Origin: Candidatus Moraniibacteriota bacterium
Lineage (GTDB): Bacteria > Patescibacteriota > Minisyncoccia > Moranbacterales > DUUL01
Direction of reading: 5' to 3'
Length of the DNA stretch: 12,936 bases
Assembly (NCBI GenBank): GCA_018399935.1
Contig: JAGYNP010000060.1
Coordinates: 1-12,936, forward strand
The translations under genes were made by a program, and so were the position numbers. Shown here one piece after another: positions 1 through 6,304 of this stretch. The stretch's first letter is position 1. Each line of letters begins with the position of its first letter. Under the pieces are notes generated by a model, which worked only from the letters and a program-made list of their open reading frames with translations, did not search any database and was not told where the DNA came from.

Positions 1-464
1 TTATCAGAATAAATTGTTTGCCACCAAATAGACTCACCTGAACAATCATTAGTTTCGTAAACGGCTACATCCAAGGAATAAAGAATTACATTCTGAATAT
101 CATCTGTAGCAGTATCACCTTCAGCTTCGCATTCAGGTTCAGAAGAAACACTTCTTCCATCACAAGTATAACCAATAGAACCAGTGTTACCCGCAAGATT
201 TGTCAAATTCTTTGAAAGTTTAACTGGGTTTGTTCCAACATTTTTAACCACAATATCCATAGTGTCAGATTCTCCAGGAACCAAAGCGCTAAGAGTTTTA
301 GACTCATCCCAAGAATTTTCCCCGTCCACTTCAATATCAATTGTTCCAGTGGTGAAGATATTCATCTCGGAAGTTTCTGTGTCATTAAAATAAGCAACTG
401 TTCCGCCGATAACGACTGCTCCAACTGCTCCGATTACCAACAAACTTCTTAAAATATTTTTCAT
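1..464 (-). CDS. SipW-type signal peptide secreted protein (TasA/camelysin-like), 3' end cut by window edge
   Basis: The frame is open from an ATG at 464-462 to the left edge, giving 154 complete codons and no stop, so the C-terminus lies outside the window. The product begins MKNILRSLLVIGAVGAVVIG followed by GTVAYFNDTET. That is a short basic start, one hydrophobic segment (about residues 6-23) and the AYFxDTE motif typical of SipW-dependent signal peptides. The following sequence (NIFTTGTIDIEVDG, then a beta-rich stretch with VPGESDTMDIVVKNVGTNPV) matches the general layout of TasA/CalY (camelysin) proteins, which are exported and can form surface fibres. Three cysteines (in YTCDGR, PECEAE and NDCSG) could form disulfides outside the cell. 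A promoter and a structured leader lie just upstream; no Shine-Dalgarno is visible. The secreted-protein call is firm. Fibre formation is inference, because the C-terminal part and any sipW neighbour are not visible. Confidence 0.8.
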   Translation of the reverse strand, partial: MKNILRSLLVIGAVGAVVIGGTVAYFNDTETSEMNIFTTGTIDIEVDGENSWDESKTLSALVPGESDTMDIVVKNVGTNPVKLSKNLTNLAGNTGSIGYTCDGRSVSSEPECEAEGDTATDDIQNVILYSLDVAVYETNDCSGESIWWQTIYSD

Positions 465-491
465 ATTTTTTATTTACTTTTTAAAATTTAA

Positions 492-532
492 TTTCAGGTT
501 TATGAGCCTTTTGACTCCTGAGCTACCTGAAA
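492..532 (-). promoter_or_regulatory. Nested RNA hairpin in the leader of the SipW-type gene
   Basis: In minus-strand RNA an 8-bp outer stem (TTTCAGGT at plus 492-499 against ACCTGAAA at 525-532) encloses a 5-bp inner stem with an AAAA loop (plus 504-508 against 513-517). The inner stem needs a G-U wobble that works only in the minus-strand transcript; the plus strand would have a C-A mismatch. This supports a role in the minus-strand mRNA. The hairpin sits 27 nt before the ATG. It matches no riboswitch class that I can recognise. Confidence 0.5.
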
Positions 533-557
533 ACTCTCGACCTTTACTGTTTTCCTC

Positions 558-587
558 TATATAAATAAAACCATAAAATCTAAACAA
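558..587 (-). promoter_or_regulatory. Probable promoter of the SipW-type gene
   Basis: Read on the minus strand, TTGTTT (587-582) is followed after 18 bp by TATATA (563-558). Transcription would start near 551 and give a leader of roughly 87 nt that contains the nested hairpin. It lies just downstream of a terminator, as expected for an independent transcription unit. Confidence 0.45.
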
Positions 588-588
588 C

Positions 589-612
589 GAAAAACCAAGC
601 AAAAAGCTCGGT
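589..612 (-). terminator. Rho-independent terminator
   Basis: Minus-strand RNA ACCGAGC-UUUUU-GCUUGGU forms a 7-bp stem with one G-U pair, followed by UUUU then C. The T tract is present only on the minus strand; the plus-strand copy is followed by CAAATTT. It would end a transcript coming from around 750 or 1000, upstream of the SipW-type gene promoter. Confidence 0.6.
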
Positions 613-756
613 CAAATTTAAAACAAATCAAAAAACCTTCTTGTTTCCCTCCAGCTATACATTTTAATTTCGTAAAGCTGAAAATTCATTCTTTTATTTT
701 ATTTTTTAATTTCGGATAACTGCCATGAAAATCAAACTGAGTTTCATCTTAAATGA

Positions 757-785
757 ATTCTTTCAAATTAAATAATTCTTGTCAA
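757..785 (-). promoter_or_regulatory. Possible minus-strand promoter for a short untranslated RNA
   Basis: A consensus -35 TTGACA (785-780) and a 17-bp spacer lead to AAGAAT (762-757), which matches the -10 consensus at 4 of 6 positions. Start would be near 750. No usable gene follows before the terminator at 612-589, so a transcript of about 160 nt is predicted. Confidence 0.3.
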
Positions 786-871
786 GAGAATAATTTTTTG
801 TATCGACTTTCATTCTTTAAACAACTCACGACCCACTGTCACATTTTATCTAAAAAACCTTTTTTTAGACT

Positions 872-906
872 AAACCCACCAAAAGTCCCCCTCTTTTGGT
901 GGGTTT
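872..906. repeat. Perfect 14-bp inverted repeat (hairpin, terminator-like)
   Basis: AAACCCACCAAAAG (872-885) is repeated inverted as CTTTTGGTGGGTTT (893-906) around a 7-nt C/T loop. The stem has GC in the middle and A/T at both ends, so it could act as a weak terminator in either direction. It lies in a spacer with no convincing gene. Neither side has a long T tract beyond the stem. Confidence 0.6.
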
Positions 907-966
907 CCATCTTAATCCCATCTAAAATCAAACTTGGAAACTCTCTAAAACCACAATCAAGCGGAT

Positions 967-1012
967 AAACTGGGATCATAATTTAACTTTTTAAATTAAA
1001 TTATACCAGTTT
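967..1012 (-). promoter_or_regulatory. Extended -10 promoter inside a long dyad
   Basis: On the minus strand TGGTATAAT (1008-1000) is an excellent extended -10 element. It lies inside an inverted repeat whose arms are AAACTGG (967-973) with CCAGTTT (1006-1012), and ATAATTTAA (978-986) with TTAAATTAT (996-1004). Transcription would start near 993 and run left. The dyad could be an operator or the start of a structured RNA. No clear gene follows; a 46-codon frame at 979-839 is not convincing. Confidence 0.4.
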
Positions 1013-1192
1013 CAATTAACTAATATTCATTAAGCCACAGAAGATTTTAGATGAGATGAAGAAAAAATTTTAAATTAGTATCCGTAGATACATTTATAAA
1101 TTTTTTCAAAATCGTAATCAAAATTTTCAAGGCTTGGATGAGTAGTAGTTGGTTGAAAATGGTATTATCACTCAAATATTCATTTTAAAAAT

Positions 1193-1220
1193 TTGTTTTT
1201 ATGTTTATTTTTGCTATAAT
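1193..1220 (+). promoter_or_regulatory. Promoter of the metallophosphoesterase gene
   Basis: TTGTTT (1193-1198) is followed after 16 bp by a perfect extended -10, TGCTATAAT, with the hexamer at 1215-1220. The predicted start near 1227 gives a leader of about 32 nt to the ATG at 1259. Confidence 0.6.
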
Positions 1221-1258
1221 TCAATCAGTTTATTTTAATTTAAATAAAGATATTGAAA

Positions 1259-1942
1259 ATGGAACAAAAAAACAAAACTCACACCTTGATTCTCTCTGAT
1301 TTTCACCTCGGCTCAAAAGTCAGTCAAAGTGAGAAAGTTATTGAATTGCTAAAAAAATATCAATTCAGAAAATTGATTTTACTGGGAGATATTTTTGAAA
1401 ATCTTAATTTCAAAAGACTGAAAGAATCAGACTGGGAATTACTTTCTTTAATTAGTGAGTTTTCCAAAGAAAAAAAAGTTCGCTGGGTGGAGGGCAATCA
1501 TGACAAAGGTTTGACCAAAATTTTTACTGCCTTTACTGGTGCCAAGGCTCACAAAATCTATAAATGGAGATATCAAGACAAAAAATATATGGCTATTCAT
1601 GGTCACCAATTTGACAATTTTCTAGTTAATAATGCTTTTTTGAGTTTTTTCTCAAATTGGATCTACAACGTAGTTCAACTTCTTGATTTTCCTGACAAGA
1701 GAATTAGTCGAGCTATCAAAAGAAACAGCAAAGGTTGGTTGCGAATTTCAGAAAAAGTGGCTTTTCGCGCTATACTCTTTGCTAAAATCAATCAAGTTGA
1801 TTTTATTTTCTGCGGTCACACTCATAAAACTATGCATTCCAAAAGCGGAAAAACTCATTACTATAATTCTGGTTGTTGGACCGACACCCCTTGCTCTTAT
1901 TTAACTTTAGATAAAGATAAAGTTAAAATTCATAAATATTAA
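1259..1942 (+). CDS. LpxH-like calcineurin-family metallophosphoesterase
   Basis: This 227-residue protein carries the full set of metallophosphoesterase motifs: D14-F-H16 in SDFHLG, D44 in GDIFE, N80-H81 in GNHDKG, H114 in HGHQFD and H187-T-H189 in GHTHK. These are the two-metal ligands and catalytic residues of the family. The order and the HGHQFD form resemble UDP-2,3-diacylglucosamine hydrolases (LpxH and relatives), which hydrolyse a pyrophosphate bond in lipid A synthesis. No other lipid A gene is in view, so the substrate is unknown; another nucleotide- or lipid-diphosphate is equally possible. It has no signal peptide and is probably cytosolic or peripherally membrane-bound. I chose ATG 1259; an in-frame TTG lies two codons upstream at 1253. 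It has its own extended -10 promoter and no visible Shine-Dalgarno. Confidence 0.85.
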   Translation: MEQKNKTHTLILSDFHLGSKVSQSEKVIELLKKYQFRKLILLGDIFENLNFKRLKESDWELLSLISEFSKEKKVRWVEGNHDKGLTKIFTAFTGAKAHKIYKWRYQDKKYMAIHGHQFDNFLVNNAFLSFFSNWIYNVVQLLDFPDKRISRAIKRNSKGWLRISEKVAFRAILFAKINQVDFIFCGHTHKTMHSKSGKTHYYNSGCWTDTPCSYLTLDKDKVKIHKY

Positions 1943-1984
1943 ACACTACTTGTCAAAAAGCCCTTTTTATACTAATCTTATTTC

Positions 1985-2012
1985 GACAAGCTTGACTGCT
2001 GGCAGACAAGCT
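1985..2012. repeat. Short palindromic repeat-like element
   Basis: CTTG-A-CTG / CAG-A-CAAG (1991-1998 with 2003-2010) forms a hairpin with one A-A mismatch and a CTGG loop. The octamer GACAAGCT occurs twice (1985-1992 and 2005-2012), and an inverted copy of its core, CTTGTC, is at 1949-1954. It is more GC-rich than its surroundings and resembles a worn dispersed palindromic element. One copy alone cannot prove that. Confidence 0.35.
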
Positions 2013-2187
2013 CAAGATAATAATCTGCAAACTCAAAATGACAGTTTGTAATATCTCACTTGTTATTTGATGTTCAAGATTTTGTAAATCTTTTGGTAAA
2101 TAAAATATTAAGTCTGTTAATTATAAGGATTAGTTTGTACTACTCATTAATTAAAGATTTTAATAAAATAAATAAAAAAATATCCCT

Positions 2188-3864
2188 ATGGAAGAAAATA
2201 TCTTTTTACAAATCAGTATTTTATTAGGAATAACTGTTTCTATTGCTTTTTTTGTTCGACTTCTTCGTCAACCTTTAATGATAGCTTATATCATAGCTGG
2301 AATAGTTAGTGGTCCAATGTTTTTAAACATTATTCATGGTGGCAAAGAAACTTTTGAAGCTTTTGCTCAATTTGGAGTAGTTTTATTACTTTTTATTTTA
2401 GGTCTAAGTTTAAATTTAAATTTTCTTAAAAAGATTGGTCGGGTAGCTTTTATAGCAGGGATTGGACAAGTTATTTTTACTTTTGTTTTTGGTTTTTTGA
2501 TTTTATTAGGCCTTAATTTTTCTCTCGATTCATCCATTTATCTGTCAATTGCTATTACTTTTTCCAGTACTATTATTATTCTTAAGCTTTTAAACGACAA
2601 AAAGGATACTGACACTATTTATGGTCGAAACACTATTGGCTTGATGATTGTTCAAGACTTGATCGCTATCTTGATAATGCTTGGAATTGGTTTAGCTAAA
2701 GAACCCACTCAACTAGCAAATTCTTTGCTTTTTTTGATTTTAAAAGCTATTGCTTTAATTTCAATTTTAATTTTAATCGCTAAATACTTATTACCAAAAA
2801 TCCTTAACAAAATTTCGGATTCTGGTGAATTTATTTTTATTTTTACAATAGCTTGGTGTTTTTTGCTGGCCAGTTTGGTGCATATGTTGGGATTTTCAAT
2901 TGAAATCGGGGCAATTGCTGCTGGTCTTTCTTTAGGATCTTCTCCTTTCCAACTTCAAATCATCAGCCGAATCAAACCCTTGAGAGACTTTTTTATTGTT
3001 ATTTTCTTCGTGATTCTTGGCAGTCAAATGCACTTGGGTAATTTTAATCAAATAATAATACCAGGATTAATTCTTTCAATTTTCATTTTATTTGGTAATC
3101 CTTTGATTCTTTATCTGATTTTTAGATTTTCAAAATTCACTCGAAGAAATAGTTTCTTAGCAGGTCTAACCGCAGCTCAGGTCAGTGAGTTTGGTTTTGT
3201 TTTACTTTTTGTTGGACAACAATCTGGTCAAATTCAGGGTAATGAGATATCAGTCTTTACTATCGTAGCTCTCACTACTATTTTTACTTCTTCTTATTTG
3301 ATTACTTATAATAATAAAATCTATGATTTTGTTGCTCCATTTTTTAGATTTTTCAAACCCGATCGACATCTTCAAATTGAGGAAAAAGAAAAAATTCACA
3401 ACATTTGGATTTTCGGTTGTCATCGAATGGGTTTGAAAATTTGCAAAGCTCTTCAAGAAAAGAAATCTAATTTTGCAGTAGCTGATTTTAACGCTAAAAC
3501 AGTTGAAAAATTAAATAAAATGAAAATTCCAGCTTTTTTTGGTGACATTGCTGATGTAGAATTCTTAGAGTCACTTCCATTAGAAAAAGCCAAAATAATC
3601 ATTTTGACTATTCCTGATCCTCATGATCAAAAAACTTTAATTTCTTTTGTCAAAAGAGAAAACCCCAAAGTTACTATCATTAGTAACCTTCACCATTACA
3701 AACACGGGGAGGACCTTTATTTAACTGGCGCTGATTTTGTAATTATGCCTCATCTTTTAGGTGGTCAACGTTTAGAAGAAATGATTAAAAATGATGAATT
3801 TAAAAAAACAAATCTCAAAGAATTACGTGAAGAACAATTAAAAGAAATAAGAATTGGTTTTTAA
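2188..3864 (+). CDS. CPA2/Kef-type cation:proton antiporter with RCK (TrkA-N) domain
   Basis: This 558-residue membrane protein has two parts. Residues about 1-385 are a sodium/proton-exchanger-type domain of roughly 12 hydrophobic segments. It includes the core IVQDLIA with Q155-D156, the usual QD pair of Kef-like CPA2 members, and AAQVSEFGFVLL (329-340). Residues about 403-535 form a Rossmann RCK domain starting IWIFGCHRMG (GxHxxG at 410-415), with acidic D433 at the end of the second strand, which fits NAD(H) binding. The likely role is potassium or sodium efflux in exchange for protons, gated by a nucleotide, at the cytoplasmic membrane. The glycine loop is CHRM rather than the commoner YGRV. 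There is no TrkA-C domain and no KefF-like partner nearby. Ion specificity cannot be read from sequence. ATG start, no Shine-Dalgarno; 113 bp separate it from the next gene. Confidence 0.9.
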   Translation: MEENIFLQISILLGITVSIAFFVRLLRQPLMIAYIIAGIVSGPMFLNIIHGGKETFEAFAQFGVVLLLFILGLSLNLNFLKKIGRVAFIAGIGQVIFTFVFGFLILLGLNFSLDSSIYLSIAITFSSTIIILKLLNDKKDTDTIYGRNTIGLMIVQDLIAILIMLGIGLAKEPTQLANSLLFLILKAIALISILILIAKYLLPKILNKISDSGEFIFIFTIAWCFLLASLVHMLGFSIEIGAIAAGLSLGSSPFQLQIISRIKPLRDFFIVIFFVILGSQMHLGNFNQIIIPGLILSIFILFGNPLILYLIFRFSKFTRRNSFLAGLTAAQVSEFGFVLLFVGQQSGQIQGNEISVFTIVALTTIFTSSYLITYNNKIYDFVAPFFRFFKPDRHLQIEEKEKIHNIWIFGCHRMGLKICKALQEKKSNFAVADFNAKTVEKLNKMKIPAFFGDIADVEFLESLPLEKAKIIILTIPDPHDQKTLISFVKRENPKVTIISNLHHYKHGEDLYLTGADFVIMPHLLGGQRLEEMIKNDEFKKTNLKELREEQLKEIRIGF

Positions 3865-3977
3865 AAATTAAATTACTTCATTTAAGAAAATTGTATTAAA
3901 TTATAATTTTATGCTTAAAAATATTTTCTTAAATATTGTTTCAAATTTTATTTAAAATAATTTAATAAATTAAAAAA

Positions 3978-4187
3978 ATGATTGAAGAAAATTTAATTAA
4001 AAAATTAGAAAAACAAGAACAACAATTAGATGAAATTTATGGAACAGTTAAAAAACTCAAAAGATATTTTTTAGCTACTATTATTATATCCTTTTTAACC
4101 TTTTTATTACCAATTTTAGCGGTGATTCTTTCATTGCCATGGTTAATGGAAACTTTCCAAACAATAACTGGAAGTGGTCTATTATAA
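3978..4187 (+). CDS. Small membrane protein of unknown function
   Basis: This 69-residue protein has a charged, helical N-terminus (about residues 1-28, rich in Glu, Lys and Gln, probably a short coiled coil) followed by a long hydrophobic stretch (about 30-58), broken by LPILAV and LPWL, that could form one or two membrane helices. I do not recognise a named family, but small proteins with this layout are common in candidate-phyla genomes. The charged first half followed by a clear membrane segment argues for a real gene. It lies between the antiporter and rubrerythrin with 113-bp and 66-bp gaps. Rubrerythrin has its own promoter, so co-transcription is not needed. Function is not predictable. 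Confidence 0.65.
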   Translation: MIEENLIKKLEKQEQQLDEIYGTVKKLKRYFLATIIISFLTFLLPILAVILSLPWLMETFQTITGSGLL

Positions 4188-4208
4188 AAAGATAATTTAT
4201 TTATCTTT
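4188..4208 (+). terminator. Weak AT hairpin after the small membrane protein gene
   Basis: AAAGATAA (4188-4195) and TTATCTTT (4201-4208) form an 8-bp perfect stem with a 5-nt loop, directly after the stop codon. It is nearly all A/T and lacks a T tail, so any terminator activity would be weak. Confidence 0.25.
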
Positions 4209-4215
4209 GAAATTA

Positions 4216-4224
4216 TGCTATAAT
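4216..4224 (+). promoter_or_regulatory. Extended -10 promoter of the rubrerythrin gene
   Basis: TGCTATAAT (hexamer at 4219-4224) is a perfect extended -10, with only a weak TTATTT at about -35. It is the same 9-mer as the one before the metallophosphoesterase gene. Start near 4231 gives a 23-nt leader. Confidence 0.55.
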
Positions 4225-4253
4225 CAATTAGAATAATAATTAATTTTAAATTT

Positions 4254-4826
4254 ATGCAAAAAACAATTGAAAATTTAGCCAAAGCTTATGTAGGTGAATC
4301 ACAAGCCAGAAATCGTTACACTACTTATGCTAAAATTGCTAAAAAAGAAGGCTTTGAAGAAATTTCTGAAAATTTTTCTTTAACCGCTGATCAGGAAACT
4401 GAACATGCTAAATGGTTAATGCGAATGATTAACGAATTAAAAGATAATAATACTAAACTAGACAATCTAGAAATTAAAACTGAAGTTTCCACTATTGTTA
4501 GTAATACTAAGGAAAATTTGAAAAATGCTATTGCTGGTGAAACTTATGAATTTGATTCAATGTACCCTGATTTCGCTAATATAGCCGAAGAAGAAGGTTT
4601 AGAAAAAATAGCCAATAGATTAAGATCTATTGCTAAAGCTGAATCAAATCACGAATCTCGTTTTAAAAAATTTCTTGATAATTTAGAAGCTGAAAAAGTA
4701 TTTGAAAAAGATGAAGAAGTAACTTGGCAATGCAGAAAATGTGGTTATCGCCATACTGGTAAAAAAGCCGTTAACGAATGCCCCTCTTGTGGTCATCCTC
4801 AAGCTTATTTTGAAGTGAAAAAATAA
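4254..4826 (+). CDS. rbr: Rubrerythrin
   Basis: Rubrerythrin is a cytosolic non-haem iron peroxidase that reduces hydrogen peroxide to water in anaerobes. The 190 residues show the full two-part layout. The four-helix diiron domain (about 1-145) carries E15 (in GESQARNRY), E48 with H51 (ETEHAK), E96 and E99 (GETYE), and E130 with H133 (AESNHESRF). The C-terminal rubredoxin-like [FeCys4] domain carries C160-x-x-C163 and C176-x-x-C179 (CRKCGY and CPSCGH). Length and spacing are normal for the family. It is followed after 24 bp by desulfoferrodoxin, which generates the peroxide that this enzyme consumes. An extended -10 promoter lies just upstream. No separate rubredoxin electron donor is in the window. 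Confidence 0.96.
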   Translation: MQKTIENLAKAYVGESQARNRYTTYAKIAKKEGFEEISENFSLTADQETEHAKWLMRMINELKDNNTKLDNLEIKTEVSTIVSNTKENLKNAIAGETYEFDSMYPDFANIAEEEGLEKIANRLRSIAKAESNHESRFKKFLDNLEAEKVFEKDEEVTWQCRKCGYRHTGKKAVNECPSCGHPQAYFEVKK

Positions 4827-4850
4827 AGTCCATAATTATTAAAATATATT

Positions 4851-5261
4851 ATGACTGAAAAAAATCAAATCTACAAATGTAATATTTGCGGGAATATTAT
4901 CGAAATTTTACATACTGGAGCCGGAAAATTAATTTGTTGTGGAGAACCTATGAATTTACTAAAAGAAAATACCGATGATAAATCTGAAATTCAAGAAAAA
5001 CACTTACCTGTTATGGAAAAATTACCTGAAAATATTTGCCGAGGTGGTGATGGTTATAAGATAAAAGTGGGAAAAGTAGCACATCCAATGGAAAAAGAGC
5101 ATTTCATTGAATGGGTTGAGGTTCAAACTAACGATGGAAAAATTGGAAAAAAATATTTAAAACCTGGAGATCCGATTGAAGTAGATTTCTATACCAAAAA
5201 ACAAATTCACCAGATTAGAGTTTATTGTAATATTCACGGTCTTTGGAAAATTAATTTCTAA
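4851..5261 (+). CDS. dfx: Desulfoferrodoxin (two-iron superoxide reductase)
   Basis: This enzyme reduces superoxide to hydrogen peroxide without releasing oxygen, a typical anaerobe defence. The 136 residues contain both classical domains. The N-terminal desulforedoxin domain has C10-x-x-C13 and the adjacent pair C29-C30, which bind an Fe(Cys)4 centre. The C-terminal superoxide-reductase domain has the catalytic E49-K50-H51 in EKHLPV, H78 (HPM), H84 and the pair C126 and H129 (CNIHGLW), giving the Fe(His)4Cys site. All ligands are present, so this is a class I (2Fe) enzyme that should be functional. It lies 24 bp after rubrerythrin, probably in the same transcript, which ends at the strong terminator 18 bp downstream. 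ATG start; no Shine-Dalgarno is visible. Confidence 0.96.
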   Translation: MTEKNQIYKCNICGNIIEILHTGAGKLICCGEPMNLLKENTDDKSEIQEKHLPVMEKLPENICRGGDGYKIKVGKVAHPMEKEHFIEWVEVQTNDGKIGKKYLKPGDPIEVDFYTKKQIHQIRVYCNIHGLWKINF

Positions 5262-5278
5262 TTTTAGTTTTAAATAAC

Positions 5279-5321
5279 AAAAAACTGTTATTACACTTTT
5301 AACGCTAATAACAGTTTTTTT
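5279..5321 (+). terminator. Strong Rho-independent terminator of the rbr-dfx operon
   Basis: AAAAAACTGTTATTA (5279-5293) pairs perfectly with TAATAACAGTTTTTT (5306-5320), a 15-bp stem with a 12-nt loop ending in seven T. A-tract and T-tract symmetry means it could also stop minus-strand transcripts from the convergent cluster. Confidence 0.85.
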
Positions 5322-5752
5322 GTAGGATTATTTTTAATTTGTAATTTTATTCGTCTTACTAAAATAAAAACAATGTAAGGATTTCCCCAATTTTCATCTT
5401 ACCTATCTCACTAAAACAAATTAAAAACAAATCTGTTCTTTTGAAAATCTGCATCAACAACAAAACATCAAAAGATTCCTTCTTTTTGTTATTTTAAACC
5501 CCTCAAATAGTTTCTGTTAACCTAAACTTGCCACATAATTTTTAAAAATCCTATTTTATTTTATAGATAATATTCAACTCTATTCCACTTTGTTTAAGAT
5601 AATAGTCTATATTTATTCTAAGTTTATTAAAGAACCCTAAATAATCCTACTTTATCAAAAAGCTACTTTAAAAAATTTGAAGAATATCTCTATGCTATAG
5701 CTGAAACAAAGGCCTAAAAAAATAAATATTTAAATTAACCACCCGTATTAGT
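5322..5752. other. Convergent intergenic gap, no intact gene
   Basis: This gap of about 430 bp lies between the plus-strand terminator and the end of the minus-strand cluster. Stops are frequent on the frames I read. The only coding-like stretch is at 5631-5717 (listed separately). I saw no RNA gene, CRISPR or insertion-sequence ends. Confidence 0.6.
5631..5717 (+). pseudogene. Possible C-terminal remnant of a decayed gene
   Basis: After an in-frame TAA (5628-5630) the frame reads RTLNNPTLSKSYFKKFEEY then LYAIAETKA and stops at 5715-5717. The amphipathic helix pattern KSYFKKFEEYLYAIAETKA looks like the end of a real protein rather than random AT-rich sequence. A different frame just upstream (ending at 5638) reads YSTLFKIIVYIYSKFIKEP, which could be the same gene before a frameshift. 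There is no start codon and no recognisable family, so this is tentative. Confidence 0.2.
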
Positions 5753-6274
5753 CTAATTAACTTGTCTCTTTTTAATTCCGACTAAATTCAAATCAATTTC
5801 ATTCTTTTTTGCCCATTCCCTAATCTCTTCTCTATAACTTTCCATTTGTTCTCTTCTTTCTTCTCGATTTTGACTCCAATTTTCTAAATCTTGATTAATC
5901 TTGTTTTCCATTTCTTTTCTTTTTGTTAAAATTAATTCTTTTTGTCTGTTATTAATCTTACCTTCTTCTACGGCTTTTAATAATTTAGCCTCTAATCTAA
6001 TTTTCATTTCAGCTTGTCGTTGAAATTGATTTTCTTTTTTATATTCTTTAATAACTTCTTTAACTTCACTTTGATTAAGATTAAACTTCTCTGACAACAT
6101 TTGTACCATTCCTTCTCTATTATTTCGATAATTAGAGCTAGCAGTTGTTCCGGTTCCATACAAACCAGCCAAAATAGCTATACTTGCAGCAGTAATCATT
6201 AATTTATGTTTAGTTTCTTTTGTTAATTTATTTTTATTATTATTTTCTGTTTCTTTTATTTTTATTTCTTTCAT
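5753..6274 (-). CDS. Membrane-anchored, highly charged helical protein, unknown function
   Basis: This 173-residue protein has a basic cytoplasmic tail (1-24), one hydrophobic segment (about 25-43, MITAASIAILAGLYG) that could be an uncleaved anchor or a signal peptide with possible cleavage after TTASS, and then about 125 residues almost entirely predicted helix, very rich in Glu, Lys, Arg and Gln. Inside, LSEKFNLNQSEVKEVI and LLKAVEEGKINNRQKELIL resemble the short helical repeats of small secreted proteins such as the DUF2680-type group: a helix, then an xGKI turn, then Q-K-E-LI. The match is a resemblance, not an assignment. The likely location is outside the membrane, perhaps touching the envelope. 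It ends in TAG and follows the FtsQ-like gene by about 190 bp, with a possible promoter of its own. Confidence 0.65.
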   Translation of the reverse strand: MKEIKIKETENNNKNKLTKETKHKLMITAASIAILAGLYGTGTTASSNYRNNREGMVQMLSEKFNLNQSEVKEVIKEYKKENQFQRQAEMKIRLEAKLLKAVEEGKINNRQKELILTKRKEMENKINQDLENWSQNREERREQMESYREEIREWAKKNEIDLNLVGIKKRQVN

Positions 6275-6304
6275 TTTTTTTTATTAATTATTAGTCACTG
6301 TTAT

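Noticed and set aside
184..393. 69-codon plus-strand frame
   Set aside because: Antisense to the SipW-type gene, whose minus-strand frame has a clear signal peptide and family motif.
753..968. 71-codon plus-strand frame
   Set aside because: The translation has no coding character, lacks a promoter and runs through the perfect 14-bp inverted repeat.
839..979. 46-codon minus-strand frame behind the extended -10 promoter
   Set aside because: It crosses the 14-bp hairpin, has no ribosome binding site and resembles no known protein; kept only as part of a finding.
1079..1094. GTATC-CGTA-GATAC hairpin
   Set aside because: Only 5 bp, no T tract, no repeat elsewhere; likely chance.
1683..1904. 73-codon plus-strand frame inside the metallophosphoesterase gene
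   Set aside because: Out-of-frame shadow of a gene whose own frame carries all catalytic motifs.
3250..3456. 68-codon minus-strand frame
   Set aside because: Antisense shadow of the antiporter gene.
4037..4282. 81-codon minus-strand frame
   Set aside because: Antisense to the small membrane protein gene and the rubrerythrin start; no support of its own.
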